A stretch of DNA of 64,000 bases from Euryodendron excelsum (Eukaryota; Streptophyta; Magnoliopsida; Ericales; Pentaphylacaceae). The notes below the pieces were generated by a model that worked only from the letters and a program-made list of their open reading frames with translations, did not search any database and was not told the origin of the DNA. The stretch is taken from the NCBI GenBank assembly GCA_033060915.1, contig CM065377.1:33359183-33423182 (forward strand), read 5' to 3'. The position numbers were made by a program, and so were the translations under genes. Positions 12,801 to 24,050 of the stretch are shown here, piece by piece. Numbering within the stretch: the stretch's first letter is position 1; each line of letters starts with the position of its first letter.

Positions 12801-15800
12801 GATTTGGAACCGTCTCGAGGAATAAACTGTCCCTAGAGAGGGATTGGAAAGGGGACTTACCGTTTTCGAAAAGGCGTGCCTGATTTGGAACCGTCTCGAG
12901 GAATAAACTGTCTCGAGAGAGGGATTGGAAAGGGGTCTTATCATCTCTGAAAAGACGTGCCTGATTTGAAACCGTCTCGAGGAACAAACTATCTCAAGAG
13001 AGGGATTTGAAAGGGGTCTTGTCGTCTTCAGAAAGAGGTTCCTGATTTGGAACCGTCTTAAGGAATAAACTGTCTCGAGAGAGGGATCGGAAAGGCGACT
13101 TACCATCTTCGAAAAGACGTGCCTGATTTGGAACTATCTCGAGGAATAAACTGTCTCGGGAGAGGGATTTGAAAGGGGACTTACCGTCTTCAAAAAGACG
13201 TGCCTGATTTGGAACCGTCTTGAGGAATAAACTGTCTCGAGAGAGGGATTGGAAAGGGGACTTATCGTCTCCGAAAAGATGTGCCAGATGTGGAACCGTC
13301 TCGAGAAATAAACTGTCTCGACAGAGGGATTGGAAGGGGTCTTTTCATCTTCAGAAAGACGTGCCTGATTTGGAACTGTCTCGAGGAATAAATTGTCTCG
13401 AGAGTGGGAATGGAAAGGGGACTTACCGTATTCGAAAAGACGTGCCTGATTTGGAACCATCTCAAGGAATAAACTGTCTCGAGAGAGGGATTGGAAAGGG
13501 GACTTACCATCTTCGAAAAGACGTGCCTGATTTGGGACAGTCTCGAGGAATAAACTGTCTCGAGAGAGGGATTGGAAAGGGGTCTTATCATCTTCGGAAA
13601 GACGTGCCTGATTTGGAACCGTCTCGAGGAATAAACTATCTCAAGAGAGGTATCTGAAAGGGGTCTTATCGTCTTCAAAAAGAGGTGCCCGATTTGGAAT
13701 CGTCTTGAGGAATAAACTGTCTCGAGAGAGGGAATGGAAAGGCGACTTACCATCTTCGAAAAGACGTGCCTCATTTGGAACCGTCTCGAGGATTAACTGT
13801 CTCGAGAGAGGGATTAGAAAGGGGACTTACCATCTTCAAAAAGGTATGCCAGATTTGGAACCATCTCGAGGAATAAACTGTCTCGAGAAAGGGATTGGAA
13901 AGGGAATTATCGTCTCCGAAAAGATGTGCCAGATGTTGAACCGTCTTGAGAAATAAATTGTCTCGATAGAGGGATTGGAAAGGGGTCTTATTGTCTTCAA
14001 AAAGGCGTGCTTGATTTGGAACCTTCTCGAGGAATAAGCTGTCTCGAGAGAGGGAATGGAAAGGGGACTTACCGTCTTCGAAAAGACGTGCCTAATTCGG
14101 AACCGTCTAGAGGAATAAACTGTCTCGAGAGAGGGATTGGAAAGGGGTCTTATCGTCTCAGAAAGGACGTGCCTGATTTGGAACCGTCTCGAGGAATAAA
14201 CTATCTCGAGAGAGGGATGGTAAAGGGGTCTTATCATCTCCGAAAAGACGTGCCTGATTTGGAAACATCTTGAGGAATAAACTGTCTCGAGAGAGGGATT
14301 GGAAAGGGGTCTTATCGTCTTCGGAAAGATGTGCCTGATTTTGAACCGTCTCAAGAAATAAATAGTCTCGAGAGAGGGATTGGAAAGGGGAATTACCATC
14401 TTCAAAAAGACGTGCCTGATTTGGGACCGTCTCGAGGAATAAACTGTCTCGAGAGAGGGATTGGAAAGGGGACTTACCATCTTCGAAAAGACGAACCTGA
14501 TTTGGGACTGTCTCGAGGAAAAAACTGTCTCGAGAGAGGGATTGGAAAGGGGTCTTATCGTCTCCGAAAAGACGTGCCTGATTTGGAATCGTCTCGAGGA
14601 ATAAACTGTTTCTAGAGAGGGATTGGAAAGGGGTCTTATCGTCTCCGAAAAGACATGCCTAATTTGGAACCGTCTCGAGGAATAAACAATCTCGAGAGAG
14701 GGGTTGGAAAGGGGTCTTATCGTCTTCGGAAGACGTGCCTGATTTGGAACCGTCTCGAGGAATAAACTGTCCCTAGAGAGGGATTGGAAAGGGGACTTAC
14801 CGTCTTTGAAAAGGCGTGCCTGATTTGGAACCGTCTCGAGGAATGAACTGTCTCGAGAGAGGGATTGGAAAGGGATCTTATTATCTCTGAAAAGACGTGC
14901 CTGATTTGGAACCGTCTCGAGCAATAAACTATCTCAAGAGAGGGATTTGAAAGGGGTCTTATCGTCTTCAGAAAGAGATGCCTGATTTGGAACCGTCTTG
15001 AGGAATAAACTGTCTCGAGAGAGGGATCGAAAAAGCGACTTACCATCTTCGAAAAGACGTGCCTGATTTGGAACTGTTTCGAGGAATAAACTGTCTCGGG
15101 AGAGGGATTTGAAAGGGGACTTACCGTCTTCAAAAAGATGTGCCGGATTTGGAACCGTCTCGAGGAATAAACTGTCTCGAGAGAGGGATTGGAAAGGGGA
15201 CTTATCGTCTCCGAAAAGATGTGCCAGATGTGGAACCGTCTCGAGAAATAAACTGTCTCGACAGAGGGATTGGAAAGGGGTCTTTTCGTCTTCAGAAAGA
15301 CGTGCCTGATTTGGAACCGTCTCGAGGAATAAACTGTCTCGAGAGTGGGAATGGAAAAGGAACTTACCGTATTCGAAAAGACGTGCCTGATTTGGAACCA
15401 TCTCGAGGAATAAACTGTCTCGAGAGAGGGATTGGAAAGGGGACTTACCATCTTCGAAAAGACGTGCCTGATTTGGGACCGTCTCGAGGAATAAACTGTC
15501 TCGAGAGAGGGATTGGAAAGGGGTCTTATCATCTTCGGAAAGACGTGCCTGATTTGGAACCGTCTCGAGGAATAAACTATCTCAAGAGAAGGATTTGAAA
15601 GGGGTCTTATCATCTTCAAAAAGAGGTGCCTGATTTGGAACTGTCTTGAGGAATAAACTGTCTCGAGAGAGGGATTGGAAAGGCGACTTACCATCTTCGA
15701 AATGACGTGCCTGATTCGGAACCGTCTCGAGGATTAACTGTCTCGAGAGAGGGATTAGAAAGGGGACTTACCGTCTTAAAAAAGATGTGCCTGATTTGGA

Positions 15801-16896
15801 ACCATCTCGAGGAATAAACTATCTCGAGAAAGGGATTGGAAAGGGAATTATCGTCTCCGAAAAGATGTGCCAGATGTGGAACCGTCTTGAGAAATAAACT
15901 GTATCGACAGAGGGATTGAAAAGGGGTCTTATTGTCTTCAGAAAGACGTGCCTGATTTGGGACCGTCTCGGGGAATAAACTGTCTCGAGGGAGGGAATGG
16001 AAAGGGAACTTATCGTATTCGAAAAGACGTGCCTGATTTGGAACCATCTCGAGGAATAAACTGTCTCGAGAGAGGGATTAGAAAGGGGTCTTATCGTCTT
16101 CGGAAAGACGTGCCTGATTTAGAACCGTCTCGAGGAATAAACTGTCTCGAGAGAGGGATTGGAAAGGGGTCTTATCGTCTCCGAAAGGACGTGCCTGATT
16201 TGGAAGCGTTTCGAGGAATAAACTGTCTCGAGAGAAGGATTGGAAAGGAAAGGGGTCTTATCGTCTTCAGAAAGATGTGCCTGATTTGGAACCATCTCGT
16301 GGAATAAACTGTCTCGAGAGAGGGATTGGAAAGGGGACTTACCGTCTTCGAAAAGACGTGCTGATTTGGAACCGTCTTGAGGAATAAACTATCTCGAGAG
16401 GGATTGGATAGGGGTCTTATCGTCTCCAAAAAGACGTGCCTGATTTGGAACCGTCTCGAGGAATAAACTGTCTAGAGAGGGGGATTGGAAAGGGGTTTTA
16501 TCGTCTTCTGAAAGACGTGCCTGATTTGGAACCGTCTCAAGGAAGAAACTGTCTCGAGAGAGGGATTGGAAAAGGGGTTTACCATTTTCGAAAAGATGTA
16601 CCTGATTTGGAACCGTCTTGAGGAATACACTATCTGGAGTGAGGGATTGGAAAGGGGAGTTATCGTCTTCGAAAAGATGTGGCTGATATGGAACCTTCTC
16701 GAGGAATAAACTGTCTCGAGAGTGGGATTGGAAAGGGGACTTATCGTCTCCGAAAAGACGTGCCTGATGTGGAACCATCTCGAGGAATAAACTTTTTTGA
16801 GAGAGGGATTGGAAAGGGGACTTATTGTCTCTGAAAAGACGTGCCTGAATTGGAACCGTCTCGAGGAATAAACTATCTCGAGAGAGGGGTTGGAGT
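9898..16896 (-). repeat. 81-bp minisatellite, about 86 copies, inside LTR U3
   Basis: Tandem units of 81 bp on average. On the plus strand a unit reads ...GACGTGCCTGATTTGGAAC, CGTCTCGAGGAATAAACTG, TCTCGAGAGAGGGATTGGA, AAGGGGTCTTATCGTC.... The marker GTGCCTGATTTGG steps by 81 (for example 9963, 10044, 10124, 10205). Occasional units gain or lose one or two bases. Units come in two main types (GGTCTTATCGTC and GGACTTACCGTC). Because 81 is 27 codons, long open frames run through the array on both strands (for example 13836-14924 minus, 362 codons). They are translations of the repeat and have no gene-like start or domain. Many CG to TG or CA changes separate the units. Confidence 0.95.
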
Positions 16897-17092
16897 TGGA
16901 ATTGGAAGGAACAATGCCCCTAAGGGCATTTTGGTCATTTTGCCTCTATTTGGGCTTGCGGGCCCGCGAAGCGATGGTCAGACGGGACTTGGACTTAGAA
17001 AGTTGGTTTCGGTTGGAGTACGTCCTCATTGACTTTAGTACAAGTCTGGACGGAGCGTAGACTGCCAAGCGGTAAAAAATGGGGTGCTTACA

Positions 17093-17097
17093 AGCCT
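17093..17097. repeat. Right target-site duplication of nested solo LTR
   Basis: AGCCT directly after the LTR boundary at 17092; pairs with AGTCT at 5518-5522. Confidence 0.65.
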
Positions 17098-17744
17098 TTA
17101 TACCCTGTCATTCACAAACCCTTCAACCTAGCCTACATTAAGGTCCAAAGCAAAGTCCTCTCTGATCAAAGAAAATTCCTTAGTCTAAATACCAAGACAA
17201 GTAGTTGAAAAAAAACAAAAAACAAAACAAAAAAAAAACTAAAAAAAAAAGAGGAGAGACAGGGAGGATGGCAAGGGCAACCTCATGCCCCAAAGTGTGC
17301 TCAGATGGTTTTGGTTTAAACAACCCACTAAAAGAAAATCTTTAAGACTAAATATCCTTTCATTTCTTACAACCCCTAAACCCAGCTTGTATTACGGTCG
17401 TAAAAGAAATCTTCTTGGATTGAGAGCTAAGTTTTTATCGCTCTGCAAAGGGCATGCAAGTTGTCCCTGAAGCCACGGTGGCATTTTGACAATCTAAGAG
17501 AGAAAATCAAGTGAGGTCAGAAAAACCGCAAACAACAACCTTGTAGAAAGTAGGGATAAGATAGCATATGGAAAACCAAAAGGTTAATATCCCCTGAGAA
17601 TGGTTCAAATGCTATCATACCCCAATAAGAATGGGATAAAATCGAAGAGGCAGGATCTTGGAAGGGAAACAGAATCCCGAGAATATGAGCCCTGGGGTAA
17701 TCCTGGGACATTCTCTATAAAGAACCTATATACATGTAGTACTA

Positions 17745-17995
17745 GTGCATCCATGACATGTATAACCTGTATAACCATTAAATTCCTGTATAGTTTGTAT
17801 CTATTCATGCATTTATCAAAAATCATGGCATGCATTCAATTTTATTCTTGCAAGTACATTCATCCAAAAGTATGATATGCATTCAATTCAATTCTTATAT
17901 AAACCTATGCATTCATCAAAAAGTATGATATGCATTCAAATTTCATTCTTATATATGCATTCATAAAAAAGTATAGCATGCGTTCACATGTGGAT
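17745..17995 (+). repeat. Short tandem repeat, about 60 bp x 3-4
   Basis: Degenerate units containing GCATTCAAT/TTC, ATTCTTATAT and CATTCATCAAAAAGTATGAT recur at 17820, 17880 and 17935. This is non-coding. Confidence 0.6.
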
Positions 17996-20139
17996 TTTTA
18001 GAATTGGCATAAATAAACTATTTTTGCATAAAAACTTTCTCTCTCTATCCCTCAAATAGGAAACAAGGAATGGGGCAAAGCATAAAAAGGAGCTAAAAAG
18101 TCACCCTGCGACCAAGTAATCTCTAACATCTCCGACACCAGCACGCCTCAGAAAGCCCAAATTGCCATAGCCGACAAGAAATAGAGAATAGGGCAACAAC
18201 CCACCCTCAACCATCCAATCAATTTTGATTAAACCTATTTCAAACCATGAAACCTAGGACAATACCCTACCCTACACCTCTCTTTCAAATTAGTTGATCC
18301 ATTCAAAACAAACCGGCCAAAGGTGACCTCACTCCTCTTAAAAGTCAACTTAAAAGAAGTATTACCCCTGTAGAGCTATGTCAACAAGAATCCTACCATA
18401 TCTACTAAAATTAGAACTTAACAGTCAAGCCAACACCCTACATTTGAACACCAAGAGATCGAGATCAAAGACTGACCAATGTCCTCTCCTTCGAATTCTA
18501 AGGCAGAAGAGTTACAAGCACGAAGCTGTCTCCCATGGTGCCCCGTGCTCAGTTTTGCCAAGAAGCCTCCTAACTAGCAGCTCCACCATGGGCCTCCTTG
18601 AAAAGCTACCTCAACCTTGGCATCCACTCCGACAGGGGCAATCTCAACATCTCCAACACCCTCATCTGGGGCATCATCTACAGTAGCCCTAGCAAGGCCA
18701 CCCTCTCCTCATCATCAACACTAGTCCTCTCCTTGACCAAAGAAGATGTCAGCTCATTCATTGTCTCCTGCATAGATTATTGTTTTCCGAGTCAACCATC
18801 CTAAAGACAACCCAAAAGAAAAGTAATACGGTAAAGTTTCATAGACAGGTAATAGGTACACATAAAAAAAAAAAGAAACAAAAAAAAGAAAGAAAAACAA
18901 CGAGAAGAAGAAAAGAAGAATTTCAAGTTTCAAATCAAAACGAATTGCCTAAACGTTTTGCTTTATAAAAAAAGGGGGGGGGGGTCTCAAGTCAAAGTGA
19001 ATTTTCTATACATTTTTTCGTCAAATTTTTAAATTTTGAGTTGAAAATAATTTTCTAAATATTTTGTCTTCAAAAATTTAAATTTTGAATCAAAATAAAT
19101 TTTCTATACATTTTGTCTTCAAAAGTTTAAATTTCGAGTCAAAATAAATTTTCTAAACATTTTGCCTTCAAAAATTCAAGTTTCGAGTCAAAATGAATTT
19201 TTTAAACATTTTGTTTTCAAAAGTTCAGGTTTTAAGTGAAAATAAAATTTCTACGTGTTGTGTGCAAGTTTTAAATCAAAATGGTTTCTAAACTTTTCCC
19301 TTCAAAAGTTTATTTCAAAATCAATTCCAAATGGTTCTTAACCTTTCCTCTAAAAGTTTATTTCAAATTCAAAATCCAAAGTTAGTTTCAAAATCAAATT
19401 TCAAAGTTTCATTTAAAATCCATTTCAAAGAATTTCTCAGCTTTTACTTTAAAAAAAAGTTCTTATTAGAAACCAATTTCCACAGGTTTCTTGAAGTTTT
19501 CCTTCAAAAAGCATTATTCTAAATCTACTTCCAAGGTTCTTCAAACTTTTTCAAAGTTCTATTCAAAATCAATTCTCTAAGGTTATATACAACTTTCCCT
19601 TTAAAAGTTTTATCGAATTCTAGTTTTTCTAAACTCCTCTTTCAAAAAGTCTTATTCAAAATCAAATTCTAAAGTTTTCTAAACTTCAAAAGTTCTATTC
19701 AAATTTCAATTCGAAAGTTTTCTAAACTTTTTTTCTTCGAAAGTTTTTATTCAAAGTTCCAAAGTCTTATTCGCAATCCAATTCTAAACTTCTCCATCCA
19801 AAAAGTGTTATTCTAAAACAATTGTCTAAGTTTTCTAAAAATCTTATTCGAGTTTTAAAATTCTTCAAAGAGTCCATTTCAAAATCAATTTTTAAGAATT
19901 TCTAAACTTTTTTTTCAAAAATTTTCATCAATTTCTAGGTTTCTTTAAACCATTTTGACTTACAATTCAAGGTTTTTTTTAAATTTTCATTCAAAATCCA
20001 TTCCAAGAGTTTTCAAAATTTTCCTTCAAATTTTTTTTGTCAATTTCTAGGTTTCCTTAAACTTTTTCCTCAAAAGTTTTATGCAAAAATCCATTTCAAG
20101 ATTTTCTAAACTTTTCCTTCAAAAAGTTTTAATTTCTCC

Positions 20140-20450
20140 CAAGTTTCTCGAGGACTTCTTTGCTAAAAAGGCCTCACTCTCAAAAGTTTTATCACTTTTT
20201 TCCCTTCAAAAAGTTTTATTTTAAAAAAATTTCAACTCTTTCTTCATTTTAAAAAATTTCGGCCGAGTTTCTTGAATCTTCTCTGCCAAAAAGGCCCCAC
20301 TCTCAAAGGTTTTATCTTTTTTCTTAAAAAGATTCTATTTCAAAAAAATCTTCAACTCTTTCCTCATTTCAAAAAATTTCTTCTATGTTTCTCGGGGTCT
20401 TCTTTTTCAAAATGGCCCCACGCTCAAAGGTTTTTATCTCTTTTTCCTTT
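20140..20450 (+). repeat. Tandem block with AAAAAGGCC(C/T)CAC motif, three copies
   Basis: Units of roughly 115-130 bp share GTTTCTCG, a TTCTCTGCCAAAAAGGCCC-like word and CTCAAAGGTTTTAT (near 20150, 20265 and 20390). E2 has two copies of the same unit at about 41255 and 41385, which supports homology of the two elements' 3' non-coding regions. Confidence 0.7.
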
Positions 20451-20894
20451 AAAAAGATTTTATTTCAAAAAATACTGTCTAGGTTTTCATAACTTTTTCC
20501 TTAAAAAAGTTTCATTTCAAAAATGCCTTTCGAGATTTTCTAACTCCTTTCTTCAAAAGTTTCATTTCAAAATTCTAGGTTATCAAAATTTTTTCTCAAA
20601 AGCTTTGTTTCAAGTTTCAAAGGTTTTCCAAACTCTTTCAATTCAAATCTAAATCAATCTATTTCAAAAGGCGATTTTAAAATCATTTCGAACAATCAAT
20701 TTCAATTTGAAAATCATTTCAAAACCAAGTTGCAAAATTCTAAATTTTAAAAATCAAGATAATTCAGTTTTGAAACTCAAAATTCATTATTCCAACTACT
20801 CCACTCTTCAAAACCTACAAATTCCGTCCCTCCAATCGCCTTGTGGTCAAAATGGGACTTTTGTCGTTTTCTGCCTTCAACAAACAAAGACAGC

Positions 20895-20904
20895 AAAAAA
20901 AAGG
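20895..20904 (+). other. E1 polypurine tract (degraded)
   Basis: AAAAAAAAGG four bases before the 3' LTR. The homologous E2 tract is better kept (42559-42574). Such a tract primes plus-strand synthesis in LTR elements. Confidence 0.6.
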
Positions 20905-22447
20905 TAGCTATAAGCACTTTATTTTTGCGCGCTCAGCGATCTCTAGCCTGACCGGACTCATATGCAAGCCGACATAGACACTTTCAAGTCTAAACTAACA
21001 TTCCAGACTCAATCTAGTCAGTTAATTGCTTTGCGGGCCCGCCAAGCCCAATAAAGGCAAAATGACCAAAATACCTTTAAAGTATTGCTCGGTCTAGTTC
21101 CAGTTGGCACGTCTTCTTAAAGACGGTTGTCGTATTTCAACTTCAATTCCAATCCAGACCAGTTAAGCTTAATCCGGCACATCTTTCAAGAAAGTTGGTC
21201 CCTCAAACGGTAAGTCCATCCAGTTCGACACATTTATCAAAAAAACTCCTTAGAATGATAAGTCCCTTCAAACCTGTCAACCGGGATGGAACTCAAGTCC
21301 TTGAGATGGTAGAGCAGTTCACTTCTAGCACCTATTATCCTACAAATGTAGAATGTCTGCTATTTGACATATCTTTCGAGAAAGTTGATCCCTTAAGTAA
21401 TAAAACCATTCAGCAGCTTCTTGAGATTAGGCAGTCTTTGGAATGAACGCACGCCGTTAGAGTAATGGAAACACTCACAAACATCATCACTGTTAGAGTG
21501 ACGGAAATACTCGCAAATAGGTCGACATTCAAAATTGTCAACAAAACCCCTATGTTATAGGGACCAAACTAGCCTCTTGGCCGTGGCACGTTTACAAAAG
21601 GATGGGATCCCTTTGGAAACCAACTCATTAGACATCGTCATAGTGACAGAAACACTCAAAACCTGGTTCAACACCAGTGACTGTTAGCTCACTCCGGTAA
21701 AAAATGACCAAACTGCCCCTTAGGCCCTTCTAACATGTTTATCGAGAAAGTACCTAAATCGTCAGAGCGGTAAGTTCACCTTTCCAAGATTGTCCCAAAT
21801 ACAATCAAGCATGTTCAAGTGCCTTCCAGTCGATTCCGAATCAATTCCGTGACCATCCAGTCAAAATGACCATTTTGCCCCTAGGCATTTGATCACCTCC
21901 GGAACCAAATCGGCTCTGAGTATCAAACTGATTACCTCCCGAGGATGCTTCTAATAGTATTCCTAATCTTCTAATGCCTTTCTAGATCATTCCGGGTCTA
22001 TTCCGGCAAGCCCGGTACAAAATGACCGTTTTACCCCTAGTGGGCCGGTTACCTTTTCCCAACCACACTAGCTCTGGGTATCAAACCGGCAATCCCTCGG
22101 AACACTTGCTATAGTATTTCCAACCTTCAAGCCTTCTCACGGGTCACTCGGAATCCATTCTAGTGTTTTTCTGGTTCAATTGACCGCTTTGCCCCCGATA
22201 GGCCGGTCACCCTTTTCAACTACTTTGGCATTAGTTCTCAAGCCATTTACCTTCGGGATTCTCTCATAGAGGTTCCCATCCATCCCTGGCATTTTGGATC
22301 ATTCCTAGACTTTTTGGAGCCACTTCTAATAGAGCCTAGCTAAAAATTACATAGTAGTCAGTAGGACAGGCGCCCAAATCCTTTGCCTCGTGTCCCAAGA
22401 GTCAAAAGATACGTTTCTTGCCGCTTTATAACTTTTCTCAATGGCTA

Positions 22448-22466
22448 GCGCCACTACTAGTGGCGC
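22448..22466 (+). promoter_or_regulatory. U3 palindrome GCGCCACTA-C-TAGTGGCGC
   Basis: A perfect 9-bp inverted repeat around one base, 60 bp upstream of the TATA box. It is followed by a further GGCGCCACT box at about 22484. The same architecture is seen near 30640-30690, 49135-49215, 54070-54175 and 61890-61985. It is a candidate binding site; its function is inferred from conservation and position only. Confidence 0.55.
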
Positions 22467-22524
22467 CAAGGTTAAAATTGCACTGGCGCCACTACAACAG
22501 GCGCTAGTTCCTGTTTCAATAGCC

Positions 22525-22532
22525 TATAAATA
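22525..22532 (+). promoter_or_regulatory. LTR TATA box
   Basis: TATAAATA, followed by CAGACC and a GCGTAAAAAGGGTCC word shared with other copies. Transcription should start about 30 bp downstream. Confidence 0.75.
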
Positions 22533-24050
22533 CAGACCTCTTCTTGCGTAAAAAGGGTCCGCGAACTTAGTCCAGAAACTCTGACTCACTGAAAATAGAG
22601 CCCGAATCCCCTCAAAACCCTAATTCTTGCAAGCCTCCTCAAACCCTAGCCTTTATGCACTCAAACCCTAGCTTTCATACACCCTATACACTCAAACAAA
22701 AGCCTCCAAGCATCCATTGAAGGTGAGTGCTGCATCTTTAAGGTTCTCAATGTTCAAGTCAAGTAAAGTAAACAAAGTAAGAAGAAGATAAGGTTGCTTT
22801 TCTATTTACTTTTGTGTAATCCCCCTCTCTCTTTTCTCTCCTAACCAACTTGAGTTTTCTTCTATTTTAATCTCTATCTTCTACTTTCTCTTCTTGCATG
22901 CTTGAAACAAGGAATTCCCCGATTCATGCCTAAGAAGGATTGTTGAAGGTTACGGTCTTGGGACCTTTCTTTAAGTTCGATCTAAGACGGTATAGGTTTG
23001 ACCCCCTTGATTATGTGGTGAAGCCTAACCTTGTATGTTTACAACCTTATTGCATTGTAGTTATCATTTTCATACATTGCATTCAAAGTTGTTTTCAAGC
23101 TTGCATCAAAACTCTCTTTCAAAACTTGCATTCAAAACTTCCTTCTTTTAAACTTTTTTTTAAAATCACGCTCCTAGGATGATTATAGTCATTCGATGGT
23201 TAGGGTTGTTTTAGGAAAGTATCACATTCAATGTGATCATCAAAGTCCAAGTTTTGGGATCAAACCCTAAATTATTTTTATCAAAGCCACAATCTTAAGA
23301 TTATTCTAGCCATTCCATGACTAGGATTGTCTTAGGAAAGGTGTTACATTCAATGTGATTATTATGGTCCACATTTCAAATCCTAGTTGTGCTCAAAATC
23401 ACAATCCTAGAATGGTTCTAATCTTCCCATGGTTGGAATTGTTTTAGGAAAGTAAGATATTCAAGAGACTTGTAAAAGTACTTATTAACCTCTTTCCAAG
23501 TAGTTTTGCAAATCTACTTCCTAAAAACTCTTTTCAAAGATCTACTTTCTAAAAACTCTTTGTCTTGAAGTCCAAGTCAAGCCCTATAATCCACGGTTAG
23601 GAAACCCTAATTCCTTTCTTGAAATCATGACTTTCTATTTTGCCTCAAATCATAGGTTTCCAAAATTATTTTTTACGTCAAATCATAGATTTTCAAAATC
23701 TCTATTTTTACCAAATCATAGATCACTAAATCTAAGATTTTCAAAACTCAACTTTTACAATTCAAATCAAATATTCAAATTTAGGAAACCAAATCAAATC
23801 TTCTAATCTTTTGAAACAAAATCAAATCATCTATTTTTTGTAATAAAGTCCAATATTCAACTTTAGGAAATAGAAATCAAATATTTACTAATTTCAAATT
23901 TGTCCAAATTTTGACTTTCTAAATTTCAAACTTCCAAGTCTTTCTAAATTTCAATCTTTCTAAGTTCAAATCTTTCTAAATTCAAAACTTTCCAAATTCA
24001 AATGTTTTCAAAATCATCTCTTTCCTAAGATGAAAACTTTCTTAAAACGT

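Larger units (their letters stand above)
5523..17092 (-). mobile_element. Giant solo LTR (subfamily A, 11.6 kb) nested in E1
   Basis: On the minus strand this starts TGTAAGCACCCCATTTTTT at 17092 and ends GCGAGACA at 5523. It is flanked by AGTCT/AGCCT and by E1 internal sequence on both sides. No internal region or second LTR is attached, so it is a solo LTR. Read on the minus strand it holds the U3 start, the 81-bp array (16896-9898), degenerate U3 units (9900-9000), GCGCC boxes, TATAAATA (8819-8812), a leader with AAACCCTA words, the CCCACTTGGGTT block (about 8480), the G-poor tract, the hairpin island (about 6390-6304) and U5. Without the array it would be about 4.6 kb, the size of its relatives. 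Confidence 0.85.
17093..20891 (+). mobile_element. E1 internal region, right half, non-coding
   Basis: This continues E1 after the nested LTR. It starts with A-rich sequence (about 17200-17250), then a CCTAGC-poor spacer. A segment at 18370-18800 has more balanced composition, with open frames on both strands (for example 18378-18686 and 18598-18804) that I cannot assign. From about 18970 there are long A/T-rich words (AAAGTTTTATTC, CTAAACTTTTCC) that match the E2 3' region at 40860-41500. Its last 100 bp (20800-20908) match E2 42470-42581, up to the polypurine tract. There is no pol, so E1 is non-autonomous or deleted. Confidence 0.65.
20909..24050 (+). mobile_element. E1 3' LTR, first 3.1 kb, interrupted by E2
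   Basis: Begins TATAAGCACTTTATTTTTG, where the expected TG is mutated to TA, straight after the polypurine tract. It then holds U3 units with GGTAAGTCC words (21200-21260, 21765), tandem GTTAGAGTGACGGAAA words (21450-21530), a GCGCC palindrome (22448-22466), a TATA box (22525), the leader with AAACCCTA words (22610-22690) and the G-poor tract. E2 is inserted after 24050; the rest of this LTR lies beyond the window. Confidence 0.8.

Noticed and set aside
10106..16778. Many long frames in both orientations as a repeat-protein gene
   Set aside because: They are translations of the 81-bp tandem unit. The period is a multiple of three, frames start and stop at random unit variants, and the array sits in LTR U3.
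9898..16896. CRISPR-like array
   Set aside because: There are no unique spacers. The whole 81-bp unit repeats, the context is a plant retrotransposon and no cas genes are present.
17210..17252. A-rich stretch as an SINE or retrogene tail
   Set aside because: No Pol III boxes upstream and no target duplication found. It is more likely simple A-rich spacer of E1.
18378..18804. Possible host gene exon in E1
   Set aside because: Composition is more balanced and frames are open on both strands, but I recognise no domain and no splice context. Kept only as a remark.
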